Shown: one piece after another, positions 25,163 through 33,681 of the stretch | Layout: the number at the start of each line of letters is the position of its first letter | Numbering within the stretch: position 1 is the stretch's first letter | Origin: Methylococcaceae bacterium UBA7658 | Lineage (GTDB): Bacteria > Pseudomonadota > Gammaproteobacteria > Methylococcales > Methylomonadaceae | Assembly: GCA_002483425.1 (NCBI GenBank) | Contig: DLHW01000034.1 | Coordinates: 8,669 to 72,668 of the forward strand | Direction of reading: 5' to 3' | DNA length: 64,000 nt | Notes under the pieces: generated by a model | The model's database searches: none | What the model saw: only the letters and a program-made list of their open reading frames with translations | Told to the model about the DNA's origin: nothing | Translations under genes and position numbers: made by a program

Positions 25163-28100
25163 TCTTCTGACTTCCGGTAACCGTAAATACTTTGGGCGAA
25201 GAAATCGTCCAGTTTTTCGCCAATGCCTGTTAAGCCTTTAAATTCCACCTGAAAAAATACGCCGGTCTGGCTGCCCGCCGCGGAATCCTGATTAACCGGA
25301 GAATTTGCGGCGGCGCTGATATTGTTGACATAGCGTCGTCCTATAATCCGGAACCGCCAGCAACAGGTTTCTTTCTCCAAACCTAAAAAACCTTCCTGAG
25401 TTTGGTTATACAGAAAGGAATATTGCCAACGTCCGACCGCGAACCAGTTGTCGTAAATAGGCCAATGAAACGATACATCGCTTTGAATGATGTCGTTACT
25501 TCTGATGATGGCGTTATTCGTTCTGATTGATTGCACGGTGGCGAGATCGGTATCGAGTTCGTTCATTAATTGCACATCGGTTTTGCTGTCCAATGTATTT
25601 TGGATCAAGGTGTTTTTCCGGTACATGTAACCGACATTGATGATTTCGCCAGGCTCGTTGACAAAATGCAGGACAGCTCTTCCTCTGACAATATCGTTAA
25701 TTTCAGGATCCCATTGGAGACCGGATTCCACTGCGAAATGTTCGTTGATTTGACTGCTTAATTCGCCGACAAAAGGGGAAAAACTGCTGGTTTCCACGCG
25801 GCTTTCCAAGAATCTTCTGCCGATTCTGACAAGCGGCGCTGTGACTTCCCGGTCTTGAAAATAAAAAATATCGCCGATACTCAGCTTAAGTTTTTCTAAG
25901 CCGGTTTTAGAATCGACCAAGCGGGATGTCAAGGCTGCGGTAATTTGATTAGCGTCTTGTATCCGGTCGGTTCCGCTGAACCGGTTTTCGCGGAATAAAC
26001 TATTGAAGTTGAAGTCGAAAAACGAGGTATCGAAAATCGGGACGTCGCTTTGATTCACTTTGGGGATAAACAAATAGAACAATCTCGGCTCGAGGGTGTG
26101 AAGCATCGAATTGCCACCTAAAGCGAACTCTTTTTCGAAAAATAATCCGCTGTCGACCGAGGCAACCGGCAAGGCTCGGCTAATTGAATCTTCTTGGCCG
26201 GGATTCAGGTTGTCCAGCAAGTATTGCGTGTATTTAAATGAGAGTTTGGGGGTAACGAATGCGCTCTCGGTTGTCCATGGCATACTGACATAAGGCTCAA
26301 TATTCAACCGGAGACCGTCGGGTACAGAATCGTCGACAATAGAGCTTTTATCGTGATGGAAATAAACCAACTCATTGTCAAGGCCGACATCCGTGGGAAT
26401 GGACTGAAAGCTATGGTTGAGTTTCAAATTTAATTGAGGCAGACGCCGGTAGGGCCGGAGCCGTCCTGTCAAATTGGGGTCGATTGTTTGGTAGTTTTCC
26501 AGTCGGCCTAAGAATGAAATACCCTCATCGGCATACGTTAAATCCGCGTGGCTGCGTACATGACTGAAGTTAGGAAAGCTCAGTGCATTGCCCAATTCGG
26601 CAAAGTAAAATTTATCCGATACTAGATTTAAATCGACAAGCGCATTGAGGTTACGGCTGAATTGCGTGGTGTTTTTGATGGAAGCCAAGTATCTGGACGA
26701 ATCTCTGATCGGGTCGTCCGAAGCGACCGTGGTGTCCTCAGGCATATATTCCGCGCTGACGGACCCTTCCGAATTTTCGGTCAAATACCTAAAGTCACCT
26801 GCTAGCATAACCCCGCGTTTGGTGTAATACCGCGGTCTCAACGTCGCATCGTAATTTGGCGCAATGCTCCAGTAGAACGGTGCGGAAAAACTAAATCCGC
26901 CGTTTTGGGTATTGCCGAATGACGGGGCTAAAAATCCGGTTAAACGGCGGTTATCCAGGGGGAACGAAAGATAGGGCGAATAAAATACGGGTACGCCTTT
27001 AAATTCCACCCAGGCGTTTTTGGCCGAACCGTAACCGGATTGTTTATTCATTTTGAAGTCGCCGGCATGTACGATCCAATCTTGATTACCGGGAACGCAA
27101 GCCGTGTAGGCGACATCCTTATACCTGGATAAGGTGTCGCTATCCCGGTATACGGCTTTGGCGCGGCCCCGCAGCGGTGTTGCCGGTGAAATAAATAAGG
27201 TTTCACGGAGCCGGGCTTCATCGGTGGCTAATTTCAACGTAGCCGATTCGGTTTGAATGGCCAATTCGTCTTCGCTGTAATAAACGTTACCGTGCAAATC
27301 GAGCGTTTCCGATACTGTATCGTAAGTGGCGGCATTGGACGACGCTTTCTGGTCGGCGCGTTTCATGTCTACATTACCTTCATAATTGCCGATCTCATTG
27401 TCATAGATTTCGGAGTAATTAGAGTTCATATCCAGGTCGGCTTTTGCTCTTAATTGTTTGTTATTTCTGGTATCGGGATTTTGTTTGCCAACCTTAACGG
27501 TGCAACTTGCCCAAGGGTCGACCTTAAAGCGGTCCTGCAATATTGAAAAAACCCGTTCTTCGCCGTTATCGAAGGCAGGGTCGAATAAACTAAAGCCTTG
27601 TTCTTCGGTTTCGAAAATACGCGGCTTGCCCTTGGGGTCCGATCCTACCAGTTGACAATTCCAGTTACCGTCTTTGCCTTTGGTATCGCATTTCCAGCCT
27701 TTATCTTGCACTGTTTGCGCAGTCCCGGTTTTCTTATCCGTTGTAGAGGCTGACACTGGCTTAGAACTCGCCGGTAAAACCGGCGGAGCTTCGGCGGGAG
27801 CGGTGCTAATACCCGATTGGGGGGGCAGGGGTTTAGCGGTATGGATTGCTGTGACTTCTACCGGTTCCGGTTGAGTCTGGACAGCGGGTTTTGATTGTAC
27901 CGGCGGTTTTTGCTGAGCCGGTTGATCGCGTTGGTCCGCGGTGATTCGATTGATAACAGGAGGTTCGGTTATGACCGGCGCGCCAACGGACGCTTTGTCT
28001 TGGCGTGTTTCTGGTTCACTGTTAGTTATACTGCTGGGCCGATCATTCGACGTATCGGGGATTGAAGAAGGCATCTCTGAGCCGGTTGCGGAACTGCCGA

Positions 28101-28215
28101 CACATACCCATTCTTTAGTTGTTTTATCCTGCTGGCAATTCCAGTTCGCATCGTTCGCGAAGCTGATTGAAGAAATTAAGACAAGTAGAAAAACCAGATA
28201 CAATCGGCCGGGCAT
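25159..28215 (-). CDS. lptD: LPS assembly outer membrane protein LptD
   Basis: LptD with LptE inserts lipopolysaccharide into the outer leaflet. The 1018-aa precursor has a signal peptide (YLVFLLVLISSISFA), then a Pro/Thr/Gln-rich segment (about 45-165) that makes it longer than E. coli LptD (784). This is bracketed by two WxC...WxC modules (WNCQQDKTTKEWVC and WKCDTKGKDGNWNC). The LptA-like jellyroll follows (about 255-400) and then the 26-strand barrel. The adjacent Cys pair in CCWRFRIIGRRYV near the C-terminus is the conserved disulfide partner. It leads the lptD-surA unit and diverges from amgK. Confidence 0.95.
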   Translation of the reverse strand: MPGRLYLVFLLVLISSISFANDANWNCQQDKTTKEWVCVGSSATGSEMPSSIPDTSNDRPSSITNSEPETRQDKASVGAPVITEPPVINRITADQRDQPAQQKPPVQSKPAVQTQPEPVEVTAIHTAKPLPPQSGISTAPAEAPPVLPASSKPVSASTTDKKTGTAQTVQDKGWKCDTKGKDGNWNCQLVGSDPKGKPRIFETEEQGFSLFDPAFDNGEERVFSILQDRFKVDPWASCTVKVGKQNPDTRNNKQLRAKADLDMNSNYSEIYDNEIGNYEGNVDMKRADQKASSNAATYDTVSETLDLHGNVYYSEDELAIQTESATLKLATDEARLRETLFISPATPLRGRAKAVYRDSDTLSRYKDVAYTACVPGNQDWIVHAGDFKMNKQSGYGSAKNAWVEFKGVPVFYSPYLSFPLDNRRLTGFLAPSFGNTQNGGFSFSAPFYWSIAPNYDATLRPRYYTKRGVMLAGDFRYLTENSEGSVSAEYMPEDTTVASDDPIRDSSRYLASIKNTTQFSRNLNALVDLNLVSDKFYFAELGNALSFPNFSHVRSHADLTYADEGISFLGRLENYQTIDPNLTGRLRPYRRLPQLNLKLNHSFQSIPTDVGLDNELVYFHHDKSSIVDDSVPDGLRLNIEPYVSMPWTTESAFVTPKLSFKYTQYLLDNLNPGQEDSISRALPVASVDSGLFFEKEFALGGNSMLHTLEPRLFYLFIPKVNQSDVPIFDTSFFDFNFNSLFRENRFSGTDRIQDANQITAALTSRLVDSKTGLEKLKLSIGDIFYFQDREVTAPLVRIGRRFLESRVETSSFSPFVGELSSQINEHFAVESGLQWDPEINDIVRGRAVLHFVNEPGEIINVGYMYRKNTLIQNTLDSKTDVQLMNELDTDLATVQSIRTNNAIIRSNDIIQSDVSFHWPIYDNWFAVGRWQYSFLYNQTQEGFLGLEKETCCWRFRIIGRRYVNNISAAANSPVNQDSAAGSQTGVFFQVEFKGLTGIGEKLDDFFAQSIYGYRKSEE

Positions 28216-28335
28216 GAGGAATTGAAGATAATTTAACTTAACAAGTCTGAAATCGAATAGAATGCCAGCGCGAATTCTACCTCAATTTGTCACTACGATA
28301 TAATTAAACGATAAAACTAACTTTGTTGTTCTCTA

Positions 28336-29331
28336 ATGATCCTTGAAGATTTTCGAAAAATCGCCTTGCTCGACTGGCTAGAAAACGACCTGTTGCTGGC
28401 CGTGCAGAATCTTGAACCTGCTTCCAGCGACGCCAGTTTCCGGCGTTATTTCAGAATTACTTTGCCGGACCGTCAACTGATCGCAATGGATGCGCCGCCC
28501 GATAAAGAAAATCTTGCCAAATTTATCGAAGTCGCCGGGTTACTAGCGCGTTCCGATGTCAGAGTGCCTAAGATTTATTATGAAAACCGCAACGACGGTT
28601 TTTTGGTATTGGAAGATTTCGGTTCGGATTCCTATCTGGACAAATTGACCGGCTCTAATGCGGATGTGCTGTACAAAAGCGCATTCGATAGCTTACTAAA
28701 ACTACAAACAAATACCGGTATTGAATATTGCAATTTGCCGCGTTACGACGAGGTTTTGTTGCAAAGAGAATTAAGAATTTTTGAAGAGTGGTTTATCAAC
28801 CAAGCCGTGGCTATCGAAATACCCGCTACGTTATGGGACGAAACCCGCGCTATTTTAGTCGTTTCCGCCTTGGCGCAACCCGTAACCTGTGTGCACAGGG
28901 ATTATCATTCGCGTAATTTGATGGTATTGGAGAATAATCTACCGGGCGTTATCGATTTTCAAGACGCTGTAACCGGCCCAATCACATACGATTTGGTATC
29001 GTTATTACGCGATTGCTATATCGCTTGGCCGCAAGAACGTGTCGAACGCTGGCTTTCGGATTATTGGCGAAAACTCACGCTGGCCGGGCTTATCGACTGC
29101 GAATTGCCGGTTTTTAACCGCTGGTTCGATTTAATGGGGCTGCAACGGCATTTGAAAGCCATCGGTATTTTTTCCAGACTGAATCTTCGCGATGGCAAGC
29201 CGGGCTATCTCAAAGATATTCCGCGCACCTTGACTTATGTTCTCGATCAAACACAACATTATCCGGAGCTAGCGGGGTTTCATGCATTTTTGGTTCGCGA
29301 TGTCGTGCCTAACTGCCTGGGTTTGCAATGA
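28336..29331 (+). CDS. amgK: N-acetylmuramate/N-acetylglucosamine kinase
   Basis: AmgK phosphorylates the anomeric position of recycled MurNAc or GlcNAc. The 331-aa APH-fold kinase has the opening SSDASFRRYFR, a nucleotide-pocket segment FLVLEDFGSDSYLD, the catalytic VHRDYHSRNLMV loop and the metal-binding VIDFQDAV. It overlaps murU by 4 bp (ATGA), the usual arrangement of this peptidoglycan recycling pair, and lies divergent to lptD as in pseudomonads. Together they feed UDP-MurNAc without de novo synthesis. The pathway role is established for Pseudomonas; assignment here is by similarity and context. Confidence 0.93.
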   Translation: MILEDFRKIALLDWLENDLLLAVQNLEPASSDASFRRYFRITLPDRQLIAMDAPPDKENLAKFIEVAGLLARSDVRVPKIYYENRNDGFLVLEDFGSDSYLDKLTGSNADVLYKSAFDSLLKLQTNTGIEYCNLPRYDEVLLQRELRIFEEWFINQAVAIEIPATLWDETRAILVVSALAQPVTCVHRDYHSRNLMVLENNLPGVIDFQDAVTGPITYDLVSLLRDCYIAWPQERVERWLSDYWRKLTLAGLIDCELPVFNRWFDLMGLQRHLKAIGIFSRLNLRDGKPGYLKDIPRTLTYVLDQTQHYPELAGFHAFLVRDVVPNCLGLQ

Positions 29332-29996
29332 AAGCGATGATACTTGCCGCCGGCCGGGGCGAGAGAATGCGGCCGTTGACGGATCATACTCCGAAACCGT
29401 TGTTGCCGGTTGCGGGGAAACCCTTAATTGTCCATACCATCGATCAACTGGTGTCGGCGGGGTTTACCGAAATTATCATCAATCACGCTCATTTAGGCAG
29501 CCAAATCGAAGCTAAACTGGGCGACGGCAAAGCGTTCGGCGCGGCGATTGTCTATTCGCCGGAAGGCGGCGAGGCTTTAGAAACCGCGGGCGGTATCGTT
29601 AATGCGCTGCATTTGTTAGGCAATGACGTATTTTTAGTTGTTAACGGCGATATAGCAACCGATTTTCCTTATGCGCAACTCATGAGTATCAAGGTCGACT
29701 TAGCGCATTTGGTGTTAATCGATAATCCGGCGCATCACCGCCAAGGCGATTTTGCCCTTGATGAAGGCGGAAAGGTCTCTGAAGAGGGGGCGGTAAAATT
29801 AACTTTCAGCGGGATCGGTTTGTACCGGCCGGAATTATTCGCTAATACACCGCCCGGCAAGAGCAAATTGGCGCCATTACTGCGGGGGGCAATGGCGCAA
29901 AACAAGGTGTCCGGTCAACATTACGGCGGGTTTTGGATGGATATCGGAACACCCGAGCGATTATTGGAATTAGACCTGCGGTTAAACAAGCTTTAA
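29328..29996 (+). CDS. murU: N-acetylmuramate alpha-1-phosphate uridylyltransferase
   Basis: MurU joins UTP and MurNAc-1-phosphate to UDP-MurNAc. The 222-aa nucleotidyltransferase carries the signature MILAAGRGERMRPLTDHTPKPLLPVAGKP (in two parts: the G-x-G-x-x-R loop and PKPLLPV), the INHAHLGSQIEAKLGD strand-helix, and VVNGDIATD with the metal-binding Asp. The start overlaps amgK by 4 bp. It converges with the membrane protein gene at 30006 with only 9 bp between stops. Confidence 0.93.
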   Translation: MKAMILAAGRGERMRPLTDHTPKPLLPVAGKPLIVHTIDQLVSAGFTEIIINHAHLGSQIEAKLGDGKAFGAAIVYSPEGGEALETAGGIVNALHLLGNDVFLVVNGDIATDFPYAQLMSIKVDLAHLVLIDNPAHHRQGDFALDEGGKVSEEGAVKLTFSGIGLYRPELFANTPPGKSKLAPLLRGAMAQNKVSGQHYGGFWMDIGTPERLLELDLRLNKL

Positions 29997-30005
29997 TACT
30001 CAAAA

Positions 30006-31052
30006 TTAAGGCTTAAACGCGATAAACTCGCGGTAAGGCGAATCTTTCTGCCAAGTTAACGATTCCATGTAATAGTGCATTAACGCTAGGTAACCTAAAA
30101 CACCAAGCGTGACCACCTTATAAAATTCAACCCCGAATAAATGCAATGTAAGCCAATCGGCGGCTTCGTCGCCGTAGGCTTGTAGAATAAACGCCAAAGC
30201 AAAAGAAAGCACTGGCAATACGAGGAAAATGTGGATGTTCCAGGCTTTAGCCGCGCGGTAAATAAAGTTCCGAGGTTGTAAGCGGTGTTTATTGTAATCG
30301 TGCGTCACATAAAACACATAAGCCGTTGCGTCATGGACAAACCGCGGCACTAGAATCGCCATAAAATATTGTTGTTGCCAAAAAAGATAAAAACTTGTAA
30401 GCACCAATAAAATATTCGCCCAGTAAAACCACAAGCCGAAACGGCTAGAATTATATTTTTGAAAAACAAATCCCGCCACTACCAGCGATAAACAACCGAC
30501 ACTTGCAATCTGTTTAATCCATATGGTTTGTTCGGCGGTTAAACTGCCGCGAATGAAAATGCCGAGATATATCGCAACGCCGGTCATAACGCTCACAGTC
30601 AACAAAATATTGAACGGCACGTTAGGTAATTGGCACACGCCTCGCGCAATTCCGTATTGCTGCCTCAGCACATGCAAAACCGTCCAACAAGCGACAAACG
30701 TATACAGCAGACGGTACGGCAGTAATGCGCTGCCTAAAAAATAAGCGACTGCGATTGCAATCGTCATAAGCACGATATGATGCCGGTAATGCTGGAAATA
30801 ATCCGCGTTACTCGCCAGTAGGATATTGCTTGCGATGATGTGCGGGGTGCCGAACAATATTTGAAATAATACAAAATGGTAAGGGCTGCTGGGCAAATTC
30901 GTTTTTAGGAAATCGCTCCAGACCAAGCTGTCGAAGCCTTGCAACAGCAAACACAATGGTATGATTGCGTACAGCCCAAGCAGCAAGCGGAAAGAAACGG
31001 CCAGTTTAGGCTCGCTGAGAGAGGTTTGCATGGTAAAAGTCGGCGCGGACAT
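30006..31052 (-). CDS. Multi-pass membrane protein with conserved-looking histidines
   Basis: A 348-aa polytopic inner-membrane protein with about nine hydrophobic segments. Histidines cluster near membrane edges: GTPHIIAS, HYRHHIVL, VLHVLRQQYG, RFVHDATAYVFYVTHDYNKHR and LMHYYMESLTWQ. Such spacing is what one sees in membrane di-iron or carotenoid/lipid-modifying enzymes, including Brp/Blh-type proteins, but no family signature is certain. It is transcribed away from the HIT gene and converges with murU, so context says little. Function unknown. Confidence 0.75.
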   Translation of the reverse strand: MSAPTFTMQTSLSEPKLAVSFRLLLGLYAIIPLCLLLQGFDSLVWSDFLKTNLPSSPYHFVLFQILFGTPHIIASNILLASNADYFQHYRHHIVLMTIAIAVAYFLGSALLPYRLLYTFVACWTVLHVLRQQYGIARGVCQLPNVPFNILLTVSVMTGVAIYLGIFIRGSLTAEQTIWIKQIASVGCLSLVVAGFVFQKYNSSRFGLWFYWANILLVLTSFYLFWQQQYFMAILVPRFVHDATAYVFYVTHDYNKHRLQPRNFIYRAAKAWNIHIFLVLPVLSFALAFILQAYGDEAADWLTLHLFGVEFYKVVTLGVLGYLALMHYYMESLTWQKDSPYREFIAFKP

Positions 31053-31149
31053 GGAGCTTTCTCGTCAGATAGTGATATGGATAGAATCTAGTATATAAAA
31101 ACTTAAAAAATTCTAAGTGGCTTTTAAACCTTTTACAAGAGACTAAATT

Positions 31150-31557
31150 ATGACGTTTCAATTACACTCGCAATTAGTCAAAGACACTGTCTTGATCGGG
31201 CAGTATGACTTATGCCGTATTCTATTGATGAACGACAGTCAATTCCCTTGGTGCATTCTGGTGCCGGAAGTTGCAGCTATTACCGAGATTTATCAACTGA
31301 GCAGACGTCAGCAAGAACAATTGATACAAGAGTCGAGCCGGCTCGCCGGGAGTTTAGCCGGTCTTTATAAGGCCGATAAAATGAATATTGCCGCTATCGG
31401 CAATTTGGTTCCGCAATTGCACATTCATCATGTAGTGCGGTACCGGAACGATAAGGCATGGCCCGCTCCGGTATGGGGAAAATTCGACGCCGTACCTTAC
31501 ACAGAAACCGGATTGTCTAGTGCGCTCGTAAAAATTCGCCAAGCGGCCGGTTTATAG
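31150..31557 (+). CDS. HIT family protein (Ap4A hydrolase-like)
   Basis: A 135-aa histidine-triad-superfamily protein. The motif QLHIHHVVRYRND followed by AWPAPVWGKFDA matches the subfamily annotated as diadenosine-tetraphosphate hydrolase-like, whose triad is reduced to QxHxHxVxR. The opening FQLHSQLVKDTVLIG and the FPWCILVPE strand also fit. The protein is cytosolic and would hydrolyse or transfer nucleotides; the exact substrate is unknown. It has its own promoter region divergent from the membrane protein gene. Confidence 0.88.
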   Translation: MTFQLHSQLVKDTVLIGQYDLCRILLMNDSQFPWCILVPEVAAITEIYQLSRRQQEQLIQESSRLAGSLAGLYKADKMNIAAIGNLVPQLHIHHVVRYRNDKAWPAPVWGKFDAVPYTETGLSSALVKIRQAAGL

Positions 31558-32168
31558 GATGACGTTAACCGCGGCTATCCCGGTTCTTCTCCCAAAGTAA
31601 GGTTGTGAAGGCGTGTTGTCGTTCACCGGTTTTACCAAGTTTTAGCTTCCGTTCGCCCTTTTGTTTCTTAGGAATGTCTCCGATTAAGTCCTTCGGCTAG
31701 CTTTGGGCGAACGGTAAATAATTGATTTCGTTGGTGGCGAGTTTGACGAATCATGAACGAAGTCAGATTGTTCAGAGGTTGCTTAGGAATTGAAATTCGA
31801 AATGTTTATACGCCTCGATAGGGTTTATATCCGCTACGCAACCAGTGTTCCTGTAAACGAACGGTGCAATCAATAGTTATTCGGGATCGTTAATGGTATA
31901 AAGAAAGTGTATTAAAGTGAGATAGTACACTTGGCTTATGTGAGTTAGTTCACTGTTAGTAAGAGCAGTTAAATCCATAATGACCGCCATTGGAGAAAGT
32001 ATCGATACTCTAATGATCGAATAACAACAAGTAAAGCCGCTTTCAAAATGCATAGGTATTTGTACCTATATATTTCGAAAACCAGAAAGGATAATATGCC
32101 ATTGTATAAAACGGTTTTATAAAAGTTGTTTATTAACAATTTTTCAACTTTGAGAGGAGTCTGGCGTT
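31558..32168. other. Long non-coding region upstream of the haloperoxidase gene
   Basis: This 611-bp gap has no supported gene. It holds a REP-like hairpin (31649-31714). Just before the haloperoxidase ribosome site (AGAGGAG, 32153-32159) there is a small dyad AAAGTTG/CAACTTT (32122-32128 and 32145-32151). The promoter of the haloperoxidase gene should be here, but I could not assign it. Confidence 0.5.
31649..31714. repeat. REP-like inverted repeat
   Basis: CCGTTCGCCC (31649-31658) pairs perfectly with GGGCGAACGG (31705-31714); the flank CCTTCGGCTAGCTTTGGGCG resembles the CTTCGACAAGCTC core of dispersed palindromes such as that at 11360-11418. Confidence 0.55.
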
Positions 32169-33581
32169 ATGAAAACAAAGACAAAAATTACCAACATCTT
32201 ACTGTCGGCATCGGTAACTGCTTTACTAGCCGTTAGTCCTAATGTTTTTGCTGCAGGTAATACCGTGGTCGCTCAATGGAACGAGGCGGCGTTGGAAGCT
32301 ATTCGGATAACCCATCCCGGTCCGCCAATTGTGGCGAGAGCCCTGGCCATTACTCATACCTGTATTTTCGACGCTTGGGCGGCGTACGACGCCAGAGCGC
32401 GTGGCACCCGCTTCGGCGTTAACTTGCGCCGTCCGCTCGGCGAACGCACTGTAGCCAATAAAGAAAAAGCTGTCAGTTATGCGGCGCACGAGTGCTTATC
32501 GGACTTATTCCCATCCGAAGTGGCTAGTTTTAATACTTTAATGACCACATTGGGTTTCGACCCTAACGACGCCAGTACTGATTTAACCAAACCGGCGGGC
32601 ATAGGTAACGTGGCTGGTAAAGCGGTCATCGATTACCGGCATCACGACGGTTCTAACCAATTGGGCGATTTAAATCCGGGCGCTTATTCCGACTACACCG
32701 GCTATGCGCCTGTCAATACGCCGACTTCGTTTACCCGGCCAAACCGCTGGCAACCGTTGGAGGTTAACGGTACCGTCCAAAAATTCATTACGCCACATTG
32801 GGGTAAAGTCATTCCTTACGCGCTGAAATTCGGCAGTCAATATCGAACAAGCTTACCGAAACCGGCCAATTACTTTACCGAACCGGCCCGTTATAAATTG
32901 CAAGCGCAACAGGTCTTGGAATACAGTTCGCACTTGACGGATGAGAAAAAAGTCATCGCCGAGTATTGGGCGGACGGTCCTTCTTCCGAACTGCCGCCAG
33001 GCCATTGGGCGCTATTCGCAGAATTTATTTCGGAACGTGACCGCCATAACGTTGATCAAGACGCTAAAATGTTCTTTGCGATGACCAATGCGGTGTTCGA
33101 TGCGAGTATTGCAAGTTGGGACGCTAAACGTTTCTTCGACTATGTTAGACCGGTATCAGCCATTCAGTTCTTGTATAAAGGGCAACTGGTGGAATCATGG
33201 AACGGTACGATTGATGGGGCGGATTGGAAACCTTATCAAGCAGCCAGTGTAGTAACTCCCCCGTTTTCCGAGTATATCTCGGGTCATAGCGTGTTTAGCG
33301 CGGCGGCGGCTGAGACTTTGAAGCTGTTTACCGGAAACGATAGTTTTGGTCATAGCGTTACCATTACAGCCGGTTCATCAAGGGTCGAACCCGGTTTGGT
33401 TCCAGCAAATGATACAGTGCTGTATTGGGCGACTTTTACCGATGCGGCGGATGAAGCAGGTATTTCCAGACGTTTCGGCGGTATCCACTTTATCGACGGC
33501 GATTTAGAGTCTCGCAAGTTAGGCCGGGTTATTGGTCAAAATGCTTGGAAAAAGACTCAAACTTACTTTAACGAGCTTTAA
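32169..33581 (+). CDS. Exported vanadium-dependent haloperoxidase-like protein
   Basis: A 470-aa PAP2-superfamily protein with a signal peptide (LLSASVTALLAVSPNVFA, cleaved near residue 28). The three vanadate/phosphate-binding motifs of vanadium haloperoxidases are present: K320-x6-R327-P in KRFFDYVRP, SGH at 371-373, and S433-R434-x5-H440 in SRRFGGIH. The N-terminal half also fits the family's helical bundle. It would act in the periplasm, either oxidising halides with H2O2 or as an acid phosphatase; the motifs alone do not decide. A strong ribosome site AGAGGAG precedes the start; a strong terminator follows. Confidence 0.88.
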   Translation: MKTKTKITNILLSASVTALLAVSPNVFAAGNTVVAQWNEAALEAIRITHPGPPIVARALAITHTCIFDAWAAYDARARGTRFGVNLRRPLGERTVANKEKAVSYAAHECLSDLFPSEVASFNTLMTTLGFDPNDASTDLTKPAGIGNVAGKAVIDYRHHDGSNQLGDLNPGAYSDYTGYAPVNTPTSFTRPNRWQPLEVNGTVQKFITPHWGKVIPYALKFGSQYRTSLPKPANYFTEPARYKLQAQQVLEYSSHLTDEKKVIAEYWADGPSSELPPGHWALFAEFISERDRHNVDQDAKMFFAMTNAVFDASIASWDAKRFFDYVRPVSAIQFLYKGQLVESWNGTIDGADWKPYQAASVVTPPFSEYISGHSVFSAAAAETLKLFTGNDSFGHSVTITAGSSRVEPGLVPANDTVLYWATFTDAADEAGISRRFGGIHFIDGDLESRKLGRVIGQNAWKKTQTYFNEL

Positions 33582-33642
33582 TTTTGAGCGATTAAAACAT
33601 GCCGTTAATAACGGTTTGTTTTAATAATACGTAAACCCTAAG

Positions 33643-33678
33643 AAGGCCGTTTGCTCTCGATTAGCAAACGGCCTTTTT
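33643..33678. terminator. Strong, probably bidirectional terminator
   Basis: AAGGCCGTTTGCT (33643-33655) pairs perfectly with AGCAAACGGCCTT (33663-33675) over a 7-nt loop, with T-runs after it on the plus strand and CTTCTT on the minus strand. It lies between the convergent haloperoxidase and recD genes. Confidence 0.92.
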
Positions 33679-33681
33679 CGA

